DNA of 64,000 nt from Candidatus Magnetocorallium paracelense (lineage in GTDB: Bacteria > Nitrospirota > Thermodesulfovibrionia > Thermodesulfovibrionales > Magnetobacteriaceae), in contig JAREWP010000033.1 of assembly GCA_029001845.1 (NCBI GenBank), positions 62,001 through 126,000 of the forward strand, given 5' to 3'. A program made the position numbers and the translations under genes. Numbering within the stretch: position 1 is the first letter of the stretch; the number at the start of each line of letters is the position of its first letter. The notes under the pieces were generated by a model. That model was not told where the DNA came from and searched no databases. It saw only the letters and a program-made list of their open reading frames with translations. Positions 17,278 to 27,600 of this stretch are shown here, in pieces.

Positions 17278-20200
17278 ATGAGAATGAAATCTTTGGAACA
17301 CATTTTTATAAAGAAAATATGTTTAATTACTCTGCTCACCTGCCTGCTGTCTTCAATATTTGTCGAATTGGCTTATGCCGATCACCGTAATGTCCTTGTT
17401 TTACTCTCCTATCACAAAGGACAATCCCTGACAGATAACATCCTGTCCGGGATTGAAACTGTTATAAAAAGGTCAGATAATAGGGAGCTTTATGTGGAGT
17501 ATATGGACAGGAAAAGCAATACTCCCAATCACTCCTTTTATTATAAATACAAGATTTGGATATGGCTGATTTTTTCGATCATTACAATATTGATTTTCGC
17601 CATTATAATTTTGATAAAAGGTCTTATGAAACAAAAAGAGGCGGACAAAATCATGAAGGCGGACAAAAATGAACTTGAATTAAGAGTACAGCAGAGAACG
17701 ACCGAGCTGAAAGAGATGAATGACAGACTGAACCATAAAATTATGGAGTGTCAACAAGCTGAATCATCTTTAAAAAAATCGGAAGAGAGATTCAGGGCGA
17801 TATTTGAGCAGGCAAACGATTCCATTGTACTGATAGATACGGAAACCGGAGGTTTTACAGAGTTCAATGAGGCGACTCATATAAGCCTTGGTTACACTCA
17901 TAAGGAGTTTCGTAAATTAAAAGTGTCCGATATAGAAGCAACAGAATCACCGGAAGAAGTTCAAAAACATATAGAAAAAGTAGTTGTTGAAGGTAGTGAT
18001 GTTTTTGAGACAAAACACAGAACAAAAACAGGAGAAATCAGGGATGTACTGGTTAGTATCAGAACGATTGAGATCGATAATAAGGTGTTTCTTATAGATA
18101 TCTGGAGAGATATCACCGAGAGAAAGAGGATGGAAGAATACCTCAAGACTTCTCTTTCTTTGCTCAACTCTACAATGGAATCAACAGCGGACGGATTGTT
18201 GGTTGTCGGCCATGATAGAAAAGCCAGGCTTTATAATAAACCCTTTACCGAAATGCTGAGAATCCCCGAGGATATTCTCTCGACAAATAACGATGAGAAG
18301 ATGATTGCCTGTGTTTTGGACCAGTTAAAGGCCCCCGATGAATTTCTTGATAAGTTAAAGGAGTTATATAACAATCCCGAGATGAATAGTTTTGATGTAC
18401 TTACATTTAAGGACGGAAGGATATTCGAAGGGTACTCACAACCTCAAAAAATCGATGATCAAATTGTTGGAAGAGTGTGGAGTTTCCGTGATGTTTCGAC
18501 AAAACAGCAGAGTATCGAGTACTTCAAAGGGCTGTTCGAACAAAGTAAGTCCATTATGCTTCTTTTAGACCCCGATACCGGCGATATAGTGGACGCCAAT
18601 GAAAAATCTTGTTCTTTCTACGGATACACGAAAGAAGAACTAACAGCTATGAAAATAACCGATATCAACACCCTGCCAAGGGATGAAGTGTTTAAGGAGA
18701 TGGAAAAAGCATGGACAGAAAGGAGTGAACATTTCCAGTTTCGTCACAGGCTCGCCAACGGGGAAATGCGCGATGTGGAAGTGTACAGTGGTCCGGTTTA
18801 CAGAAAAGGAAAAAAACTGCTTTATTCCATAATTCACGATATAACGGAACGTAAGCGTATGGAGGGGGAACTGGAAAAGGAAGCGGAATTGCAAAAAGCC
18901 GTTTCCAAAGTAACGGAGGCTCTTTTACGTTCGGCTATAGATATCCATGAAACAGCAAGAATCGTTCATAAACAGGCGCTACAGTTGACGGACAGCATCC
19001 ACGGATATGTGTCCATGATCGATGAAAAGACAAAAGACGAAGTAAGTCTCACCATAACGGACATGATCGATAAAGAGTGTAAGGTTGCAAAGGAAAAACG
19101 ACAAATCGTCTTTCCAAAGGGGCCGGAAGGATATAATGCTTTATACGGTCATTCCTTAAATACGCTTGCCGGCTTTTATACGAATTCACCGGAAGATCAA
19201 GAAGCCTTTCAAAACTGCACTCCCGCCGGTCATATTCCTGTAAAACGTTTCCTGGCCGTTCCGGCATTGATAACAGGCAGACTGATCGGCCAAATCGCTT
19301 TGGCCAATTCAACAAGGGATTATACAGATAAGGATCTAAATCTGATAGAACGACTCGCATCGGTTTACGCCATTGCGATTGACAGGAAACGAATAGAGAA
19401 CCGACTGAGGGAAGGGCAGGAGAGGCTTCAGTTGATTATGGACAACTCCACGGCTCCGATTTATATTAAAAACGAAAAAGGCCAATATATAATGTTCAGC
19501 AAAGATTTTGAGTCAATCTTTGGGATTAAAAATGAAGAGATTCTGTATAAAACCGACTATGACATTATGCCCCGTGAACCGGCGGACCGTTTAACTGAAA
19601 ATGACAGAGAAGTGCTTGAGAAAGGAAAATCCATTCGTGTCGAGGAGAGAATCGTCCACAAGGACGGAATAACGCATACTTATCTGACAGTGAAGTTTCC
19701 TCTGGTGGACTCTTCAGGCGCCGTTCGCGCCGTGTGCGGGATATCGACAGACATATCTGACCGTAAAAGGAATGAAGAGAGATTGGCAAAAGAGGCAGGG
19801 ATGAATGAAGCCATGGCCGAATTGTCAACATCGATTCTCTCCGGCGAATACAGTTTTCATGAATTATCCGATTTGGTGCTGGGCCAGGCTTTGAAGTTGA
19901 CTGAAAGCACGCACGGGATTGTAGCGGAAGTATGTCAAAATACCGGAGACCTTATCGGTCATGCCTTAACCGGTATCGGGAACATGGATTGTAAAATCGC
20001 CGGGAAAGAGCAAAACATAACCTTGCCCAGAGGAACAAGAGGATATAGTGCACTTTGGGGACATGCTCTGAACACTCTGGAGAGTTTTTATACAAACAAT
20101 CCGATAAAACATGAGTCCTATAAAGGGTGCTCACCGGAAGGCCATATTTCTTTGGACCGCTATTTAAGCGCTCCCGCCACAATTGAAGGGAGGCTTGCAG

Positions 20201-21912
20201 GTCAGATTGCATTGGCGAATTCATCGCGTGACTACAATGAAAGCGATATTGAAACCGCTGAAAAGCTGGCTGTTATATATGCGATCGCTATTGAAAATAA
20301 AAAAGCTGAAAAACTGCTGAAATATAGAAGCGACATGGCCAGACTGGTTTCCGAAATCTCAACGCGTTTTGTAGACATACCTGTCGAAAATATCGATTCT
20401 GAAATAGAAAAGGCTCTGAAGGAGATGGTAACGTTTATTTCCGTAGATTCCGGGTATATATTTCGTTTTTCTGACGATTACAAGATGTTTTCAATGACAC
20501 ATCTCTGGCATACGGAAAGAGTCACGACCTTTAAGAAAGAGCTGCAGAATCTTGAAGCCGCCACTATGCCATGGTGGATGGAGCAATTGAAGCAGCAAAA
20601 AGAAGTAGCCCTTAATAACCTGGACAATCTGCCTGAAGAGGCTGCTGTGGAGAAAAGGATTATCCAATCCCAGGGGATAAAGTCGATTGTCGATGTTCCC
20701 TTAAATTATCAGGGGAGAGTAACAGGTTTCATGGGATTTAGTTCTGCTAAAACGATTTCACAATGGAGTGAAGATGAGATTAATCTGCTTAAGATTACAG
20801 GGCAGGTTTTTTTTAATGCGATCCAACGGAAAAAAGATGAATATAAACGAAGAAAAGCGGAAATAACTATACGGGAAAGTGAAAGAAGATTTCGCAGCAT
20901 TTTCGATTTGGCGCCTGTGGGCATTGCATTAATCGATTCATCTACAGGCGTTTTTATTAAAATTAACAAAAAGTATTGTCAGATCGTTATGTATAAAGAA
21001 GAAGAGATGCTAAACAAAGACTTTATGAACATCACCCATCCCGACGATCTGAAAGAGGATCTCGATAATATGGAAATGTTGAGAAAGGGGGAGATCGATT
21101 TTTTCAATATGGAAAAGCGCTACTACCGAAAAGACGGCGCCATTGTGTGGGTGAACCTGACGGTTGTGCCTTTATGGCGGGCAGGTGAAGAACCTTTCTC
21201 CCATATCGCTATTGTCGATGATATTACGGAAAGAAAAAAAATGGAAGAACAAATACAGGGTTCCCTTAAAGAAAAGGAACTCCTTCTTTCCGAGATACAC
21301 CACAGAGTCAAGAATAACCTTGCCATTGTGTCAAGTATATTGAGTATGCAGAGAACCTATATCACCGACGAAAAACATCTGGAGCTCTTCAGAGAGAGCG
21401 AGAGCCGAATCAAATCGATGGCCCTGATACATGAGAAGCTGTATAAGTCGGAAGATATGGCAAGAATCGATTTCAGGGACTATATACAAAGTCTGTCGAA
21501 TAATCTCTTTAACACATACAGAACGGTGGGATTAGGGAAAGTCGAATTGAGAGTAGATGTAAAGGATGTCTGTCTCGGAATCGATATGGCCGTTCCATGC
21601 GGTTTATTAATAAATGAGCTGATTACCAATGCCCTAAAGTACGCCTTCCCCCAAAAAAGAGCGGGGGAACTTTACATCGGAATGCATAAAGAAAAAGATG
21701 AAAATATTGAATTGATCGTACAGGACAATGGCATCGGGATACCGGGAGAACTGGACATCAAACAGACAAAGACTCTGGGCTATCAGTTGATTACAGGCGT
21801 ATCGGAGAGTCAGTTGGGAGGCGAGATCAAGGTAAACAGAGAGGGCGGAACCAAAGTGACGGTAACGTTCAGGGAGACAGAGAAAAGGAGGAGACCTTTC
21901 AATGAGCTATAG
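17278..21912 (+). CDS. Multi-PAS/GAF sensor histidine kinase (HisKA_2 type)
   Basis: The 1544-residue kinase has a signal peptide (1-34), then only about 45 residues of an ABC_sub_bind-like periplasmic domain (VLVLLSYHKGQSLTDNILSG ... ELYVEYMDRK), and a membrane helix at 92-114. Next come a coiled coil, three PAS domains (about 170-525), GAF (540-700), PAS (712-825), a second GAF (835-1005) similar to the first, a third GAF (1020-1175) and PAS (1190-1310). The kinase core is HisKA_2, with EIHHRVKNNLAIVSSILSMQ near 1339, and an HATPase with the N-box LLINELITNALKYAF near 1443 and DNGIGIP. HisKA_2 kinases pair with stand-alone receivers or output regulators. The periplasmic domain is normally near 300 residues, so this copy has lost most of it. 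The stop overlaps the next gene by 11 bases. Confidence 0.93.
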   Translation: MRMKSLEHIFIKKICLITLLTCLLSSIFVELAYADHRNVLVLLSYHKGQSLTDNILSGIETVIKRSDNRELYVEYMDRKSNTPNHSFYYKYKIWIWLIFSIITILIFAIIILIKGLMKQKEADKIMKADKNELELRVQQRTTELKEMNDRLNHKIMECQQAESSLKKSEERFRAIFEQANDSIVLIDTETGGFTEFNEATHISLGYTHKEFRKLKVSDIEATESPEEVQKHIEKVVVEGSDVFETKHRTKTGEIRDVLVSIRTIEIDNKVFLIDIWRDITERKRMEEYLKTSLSLLNSTMESTADGLLVVGHDRKARLYNKPFTEMLRIPEDILSTNNDEKMIACVLDQLKAPDEFLDKLKELYNNPEMNSFDVLTFKDGRIFEGYSQPQKIDDQIVGRVWSFRDVSTKQQSIEYFKGLFEQSKSIMLLLDPDTGDIVDANEKSCSFYGYTKEELTAMKITDINTLPRDEVFKEMEKAWTERSEHFQFRHRLANGEMRDVEVYSGPVYRKGKKLLYSIIHDITERKRMEGELEKEAELQKAVSKVTEALLRSAIDIHETARIVHKQALQLTDSIHGYVSMIDEKTKDEVSLTITDMIDKECKVAKEKRQIVFPKGPEGYNALYGHSLNTLAGFYTNSPEDQEAFQNCTPAGHIPVKRFLAVPALITGRLIGQIALANSTRDYTDKDLNLIERLASVYAIAIDRKRIENRLREGQERLQLIMDNSTAPIYIKNEKGQYIMFSKDFESIFGIKNEEILYKTDYDIMPREPADRLTENDREVLEKGKSIRVEERIVHKDGITHTYLTVKFPLVDSSGAVRAVCGISTDISDRKRNEERLAKEAGMNEAMAELSTSILSGEYSFHELSDLVLGQALKLTESTHGIVAEVCQNTGDLIGHALTGIGNMDCKIAGKEQNITLPRGTRGYSALWGHALNTLESFYTNNPIKHESYKGCSPEGHISLDRYLSAPATIEGRLAGQIALANSSRDYNESDIETAEKLAVIYAIAIENKKAEKLLKYRSDMARLVSEISTRFVDIPVENIDSEIEKALKEMVTFISVDSGYIFRFSDDYKMFSMTHLWHTERVTTFKKELQNLEAATMPWWMEQLKQQKEVALNNLDNLPEEAAVEKRIIQSQGIKSIVDVPLNYQGRVTGFMGFSSAKTISQWSEDEINLLKITGQVFFNAIQRKKDEYKRRKAEITIRESERRFRSIFDLAPVGIALIDSSTGVFIKINKKYCQIVMYKEEEMLNKDFMNITHPDDLKEDLDNMEMLRKGEIDFFNMEKRYYRKDGAIVWVNLTVVPLWRAGEEPFSHIAIVDDITERKKMEEQIQGSLKEKELLLSEIHHRVKNNLAIVSSILSMQRTYITDEKHLELFRESESRIKSMALIHEKLYKSEDMARIDFRDYIQSLSNNLFNTYRTVGLGKVELRVDVKDVCLGIDMAVPCGLLINELITNALKYAFPQKRAGELYIGMHKEKDENIELIVQDNGIGIPGELDIKQTKTLGYQLITGVSESQLGGEIKVNREGGTKVTVTFRETEKRRRPFNEL

Positions 21913-24577
21913 GGGTGTTAAAAAAAATACTTTTATTGAAGTCTTGAAGTCGGGACTCTCCCTTTCCGGGGACAAAGCTGTTTTATTCGTTGCTCTGTTT
22001 TTAATCTTTGTCATATTCCTCTCCTGGGGAGCGTTAAACAGAATCAGGAAACAGATTCGGTTCGATATTCAGGAGACATTACAGAAAGTCCTCTATACGA
22101 CCAATGAGATAGTGGAACAGTGGATTGAAGATCGATTCGAGGATTCTGCAATGGTTGTTGAAAGACCGGATGTAAAGACGTTGATTAGTGAATTACTCGC
22201 TTTGCCAAGGGAGAAAGATGTGTTGGCCAAAAGTGCTTCTCTCCGTCGACTTCGCGCCATTATTAAACCCCTCCTTGACCGACACTCCGATCCGGGTATG
22301 TTCGTCATTGCACCCGATGGCGTCAATATCGGGTCCATGCGTGATGAGAATCTTGGAAAAATGAATTTTTTTGCCAACTATGGCGATTATTTCGATAACA
22401 TACTCAAAGGAGAGCCCCAAATTGTTCTTCCCCTGCGCTCCGATGTCGTTCTGCCCGATTTGACCGGCAGGCTTGCCAAAGGTCAACCCACAATGTTTGT
22501 GGGAGTGCCGGTAATGGATAAAAAAGGATCGGTGATTGCCGCATTCACAGTCAGGATTAACCCGGCTCTCCATTTTACCAGGATCGTTCAGATGGCTCGC
22601 ACCGGTCTGACCGGCGATGCCTATGCCTTTAACAAAGAGGGGTATTTTATTTCAGAGAGCCGTTTTGACGATCACCTCCGTCTGGTCGGTCTTATTGATA
22701 ACGATCAGCGGGCCATCCTTAACCTTAAGCTGCTTGATCCCGGAGGCAATCTTCTCGAAGGCTTTCAGTTGATAACACCAAGGGAAGAGCTCTCTTTTAC
22801 TTTTTTGGCGCAGGAAGCGATTAATGGTAAGGCAGGTTTCAATCTGGATGGTTACCGCGATTACAGAGGCGTACCGGTTATTGGCGCCTGGCACTGGCAT
22901 GAAAAATATAATTTTGGCCAGGCCTTTGAAATCGATGTTTCCGAGGCATATAGATCTTATTTTTCAATCCGACTTACCGTTACAGCTGCTATAGCGATTA
23001 CAATCATACTTTTTCTGGTCCTCTCTGCCGGGCTTGTGAGAAGGAAACGTCGTGCCGAAATCTATAACCTGCAACTGGCCCGTGAAGTTGAAGAACGAAA
23101 AAAAGGCGAAGATAAATTTAGAACACTCCTTGAGTCGTCGCCCGACGGGATGATAATCACAGATAAGACAGGTGAAATTCTCTTAATAAATCGACAAGTA
23201 GAAGAATTGTTTGGTTACGCTCCGGAGGAATTGCCGAGTCAAAAAATCGAATGCCTTATTCCTGACCGTTTTTCCCCGGAACACCCGAAAAAGAGGGATT
23301 CTTTTTTTGAAAACCCCCACTTACGTCGTATGGGCGGGGAACTGGAGTTAAAGGGGAAACGCAAAGATGGCAGTGAATTTCCCGTTGAGATTGCCTTGAG
23401 CCCTGTTGAAGCAGAAGGCAAAACTGCAGCGATCGCTTCTGTTCGAGACATCAGTAAAAGAAAAGAGGCAGAGGAAGAGATCAAAATATTCAGGCGTTTT
23501 GCAGAAGCCTCAGGCCAGGCTTTGGTCATGGCCGATCTGGAGGGAAAAATCACCTATGCCAATCCCGGTCTTTGCAGGTTACTTGGAGATGAGAGCCAGG
23601 AAAATGTAATCGGGAAATCATTTCTGTCATACTATTCCGGAAAACAAAGGGAACGGCTGGAAAATATTGTGATCCCCGCCCTGCGAAAAGAGGGACGCTG
23701 GGAGGGGGAGCTGGAGCTTCGTTCAAGAGACGGTCGCCACACATCAACTTTTGAAAGCTATTTCTTCATATTTAATGAAAAAGGCGACCCCCAATATATT
23801 GCTGACATAATAACGGATATTACGGAAAAAAAACGGATCGAAGAAGCAGCACGATTACAAGCGGAACGGCTTACCCGATATAATCTGGCTTTGCAAAAAC
23901 TTGCCAGGATCGAGATTGCCGATTTTGAAACGGCAATCAGGGCCGTAACAGAGGAATCGGCTACCGCCCTTGATGCGGAGAGAGTGAGTGTCTGGCTTTT
24001 AAATGAGGATTTTTCAAGGCTTGTTTGTAAGGATTTATTTATATTGAACAGTAAAACACATGACCTTGGCGCAGAGTTGAAGAAAACCGACTATCCCGCT
24101 TACTTCAAAGCAGTGGGAATGAGCAGAATCGTTGTTGCAGACGACGCCCAAAACGATCCGAGCACCAGAGAATTTACGGAAGCCTATTTGAAACCCTATG
24201 GCATAACCTCTATGCTCGATGCAGGTATTTTTTCCCATTCAACACTGATCGGGGTTGTATGTGTCGAGCATACAGGCATGAAACGGAGCTGGTTATATGA
24301 GGAACAGACTTTTATTACCTCTATTGCCGATATTGTCACATTGGCCATAGAGTCCTCTGAGCGTCAACGCGCCGAAGAGGAGCTGGAAAAACATAAGGAG
24401 CATCTGGAGGTTTTGGTTGATATACGTACAGCAGAACTGAGCCGCAAAATGGATGAACTGGAAAGATTCGGAAGGCTGGCAATAGGCCGGGAAAAACAGA
24501 TGATCAGGCTCAAAGAGGAGATCAACGAGTTGCGGGAGCAACTGGGGCTCGAGGAGAAGTATCGGATTGTGAAGTGA
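21902..24577 (+). CDS. dCACHE-PAS-PAS-GAF membrane sensor without output domain
   Basis: The 891-residue protein has a membrane helix at about 24-44, an extracytoplasmic double-CACHE-type region at 45-360 (FVIAPDGVNIGSM; TGLTGDAYAFNKEGYFISES; GKAGFNLDGYRDYRGVPVIG), and a second membrane helix at about 358-382. PAS domains follow at about 397-515 (FRTLLESSPDGMIITDKTGE) and 520-640, then GAF at 655-815, and a final coiled coil (820-891). No kinase, GGDEF, EAL or receiver follows. It overlaps the preceding kinase gene, so it may supply ligand sensing to that kinase, whose own periplasmic domain is largely deleted, or to the hybrid kinase encoded 27 bases downstream. That partnership is inference from operon structure. 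Confidence 0.88.
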   Translation: MSYRGVKKNTFIEVLKSGLSLSGDKAVLFVALFLIFVIFLSWGALNRIRKQIRFDIQETLQKVLYTTNEIVEQWIEDRFEDSAMVVERPDVKTLISELLALPREKDVLAKSASLRRLRAIIKPLLDRHSDPGMFVIAPDGVNIGSMRDENLGKMNFFANYGDYFDNILKGEPQIVLPLRSDVVLPDLTGRLAKGQPTMFVGVPVMDKKGSVIAAFTVRINPALHFTRIVQMARTGLTGDAYAFNKEGYFISESRFDDHLRLVGLIDNDQRAILNLKLLDPGGNLLEGFQLITPREELSFTFLAQEAINGKAGFNLDGYRDYRGVPVIGAWHWHEKYNFGQAFEIDVSEAYRSYFSIRLTVTAAIAITIILFLVLSAGLVRRKRRAEIYNLQLAREVEERKKGEDKFRTLLESSPDGMIITDKTGEILLINRQVEELFGYAPEELPSQKIECLIPDRFSPEHPKKRDSFFENPHLRRMGGELELKGKRKDGSEFPVEIALSPVEAEGKTAAIASVRDISKRKEAEEEIKIFRRFAEASGQALVMADLEGKITYANPGLCRLLGDESQENVIGKSFLSYYSGKQRERLENIVIPALRKEGRWEGELELRSRDGRHTSTFESYFFIFNEKGDPQYIADIITDITEKKRIEEAARLQAERLTRYNLALQKLARIEIADFETAIRAVTEESATALDAERVSVWLLNEDFSRLVCKDLFILNSKTHDLGAELKKTDYPAYFKAVGMSRIVVADDAQNDPSTREFTEAYLKPYGITSMLDAGIFSHSTLIGVVCVEHTGMKRSWLYEEQTFITSIADIVTLAIESSERQRAEEELEKHKEHLEVLVDIRTAELSRKMDELERFGRLAIGREKQMIRLKEEINELREQLGLEEKYRIVK

Positions 24578-24604
24578 TCCGGTGATTAACGCCATCTCTT
24601 TATC

Positions 24605-27600
24605 ATGAATAGAGAACACAACCATATAATTTGCGAGTCCCTTAATAGAATTGTAACGACATTACTCTTTCTCATTGTGGGGATATTTTTCCTGTCGTTA
24701 CAACTGCCCGGCCCGGTTTTCGCCGCCTCTTCGATCGAACTCACTTCAAAGGAACGAGCATGGTTGGCGGATCATAAGGAAATTACCATCGCTTTTGACG
24801 GTTATTACGGACCATACAGCTATCAGAGTAACAGGGGAGAATTTTTCGGCATTGCCGTGGATATTGCCAATGAGCTGGCTCGCCGTATCGGACTGACCTT
24901 GAATGTATATCCGGAGGGGAAATGGAGAAAACTCTATCGGGCGGCTCAGGAACGCCGGGTCGATGTGATCGCCACTCTGGTCCTGCGCCCGGAACGGAGA
25001 CAGTGGTTTGAATTCACCGAGCCCTATATTTCACTTGCCCAATATATCGTCACCCGTAAGGATGTCAAAGGAATTGACAGTAGGGAAGATATTGCCGGAA
25101 AATCTGTGGCCCTGGTGGAGAGCTACTCAACAACCGGCTATGTTCTCGAGGAGTTTAGCACAGTGAAACCCCATATTGTCGGAAATCTGTCCGCCGCATT
25201 GGAGGCGGTTTCCTCAGGAAAGGCGGAGGCAACGGTCGCCGCTATGGGCATGGCCCAATATCTGATTGCTCAGACAGGTCTTACTAATATGAAATTTGCG
25301 GCGCTCTATGCACAGGGATTGTCAAAACAGCGTTTCGGCGTACGTAAAGATTGGCCCGAACTGGCTTCCATACTGGATAAGGCGCTCGCATCCCTGAATG
25401 ATGCAGAAAGACTGCAAATGTTCCAACGTTGGAGCCATCCGGAAGTCGCCAAAGTGGAAGCCGTTATGAAACCGAAATTACCGGAATTAACGGATCAGGA
25501 AAAAGATATCATTCAGGACAGACGGGTAAATCCAAATATTGAGAAGCATACCAATTGGCGGTTTCTTGGCATGATCGTTTTGATCATTCTTTTGATAGTC
25601 GGAAGTATTCTGGCTGTAATGATAATAATCTGGAACCGAAGATTGACAAGAGAGGTAAGTGAACGCAAAGAGGCTCAAAATCGTACCAAACAGTACGAAT
25701 TTATCGTTAACTCAGTCAGAGATATGATGACTTTCATTGGAAGCGATTATACCTATAAAGCCGTTAATGACACCTGGTGTGAAACCATGGGAATAAGGCG
25801 GGAAGATATGCTAGGAAAGAGCGTTATTGAGGAGTGGGGTCACGATGTTTTTGAGGGAGAAATTAAACCACAACTGGAGCGCTGCTTTGCCGGTGAAATG
25901 GCGTCCTTTAAAATCCGATTGAAACAGAGAGGGGAAAAGAGACATTTTGAAGTAAGATTTTATCCTTATATCGATTCCAACGGGAATGTTGCAAATGCCG
26001 TTGCAGTGAGTCGAGACATTACCGAAAGGACCAAAGTGCTTGAAGCACTTCGTGAAAGTGAAGCGCTTTTCATGCGCACCTTTGATCAGGCCCCTGTTGG
26101 CGCCGCCATTGTGAATATGGAAGGAGGTTTCGAAAGAGTCAATGAAAAGCTTTGCCATATACTGGGGTACAAAGAGGAAGAATTTAACGAACTGACTTTT
26201 TCCGATATCACTCATCCCGATGACCGTACGGAAGGTATCGAACAGGCGAAAGCACCGGGTCCGGGAGAGACAGACAAATATCTGGCTGACAAAAGGTATA
26301 TTCGAAAAGACGGCGACATTATATGGGCTCAACTCTCCTTACGAATGATTCACGACAGCACCGGCAAGCCTCTCTATTTTCTGCCCATGTTGGAGGATAT
26401 TACGGACCGCAAACTGGCGGAAGAGGAGCTTGACAACCTCTTTAATATGACAACGGAAGGTCTTGTTTATGTAGATAATGATTACACCATTTTGAAAGCG
26501 AACAAGACATTTCTTACTCAATGGCAGGTAAGTGAAGAGGAGATCATCGGGAAAAAGTGTCATGAATTCTTTGATTATAGCATTTGCCATTTACACTCCA
26601 AAGGCGAAGCCTGTTGCAATTTGTCCAGAACAATGACAGGACATGAAATTGTCGAAAATGAGATACAAATTATCGATAAAGAGGGGGTTGTCAAATTTTT
26701 TGTAGAATCAGGTGTGCCCTTTGTGACGCCTGAGGGCTCTGTAAAGGGGCTGTTGAAGAGTTTCAGAGATATTACTGAGAGAAAGAGGTCAGAGGAAGAA
26801 TTGTTAAAACTCTCCCGCGTCATTGAACAAACCCCTGTCTCCATTGTAATAACCGACCTGGACGGGATAATAGAGTATGTGAATCCCTACTTCTGTGAGG
26901 TCAGCGGTTACCGCGCCAATGAGGTGATCGGGCAGAATCCGAAGATACTGAGTTCAGGAGAGCAGTCCAAAGAATACTATCACGATCTATGGAAAACCAT
27001 TAAATCGGGCAATGTTTGGCAAGGTGAATTTTCCAATAAAAAGAAAAACGGCGAGAAGTATTGGGAAAGCGCTTCCATTTCCCCAATCAGGACCCCTGAT
27101 GGAGAAACATCCCATTTTGTGGCCGTTAAAGAGGACATAACGTTACGGAAAAAAACAGAAGAAGCCCTTAATCAACGTGTCGAGGAACTCGATGACGCCA
27201 GGCTTACCATGTTGAACATGATGGAGGACTTTGATGAGGCGAAAAAAGAGGCTGAAAAAGCAACGCTTGCCAAAAGCGAATTCCTGGCGAATATGAGCCA
27301 TGAAATCCGTACGCCGATGAACGCCATTATCGGTATGAGCCACCTTGCTCTTAAAACCGAGTTGTCGCCAAAGCAGCAGGATTACCTCCATTCAATTCAG
27401 AGCGCTTCCAATTCCCTTTTGGGAATTATTAATGATATTTTGGATTTTTCCAAAATCGAGGCCGGCAAACTGGAAATCGAAACAGTGGATTTTCAGTTGG
27501 AAGATGTGATGAACAATGTCTCCAACATGGTCAGCCTGAGGGCTCAGGAAAAGGGGATTGAACTGCTCCTTTCCATCCCGGCCAATATTCCGTTGTCTCT

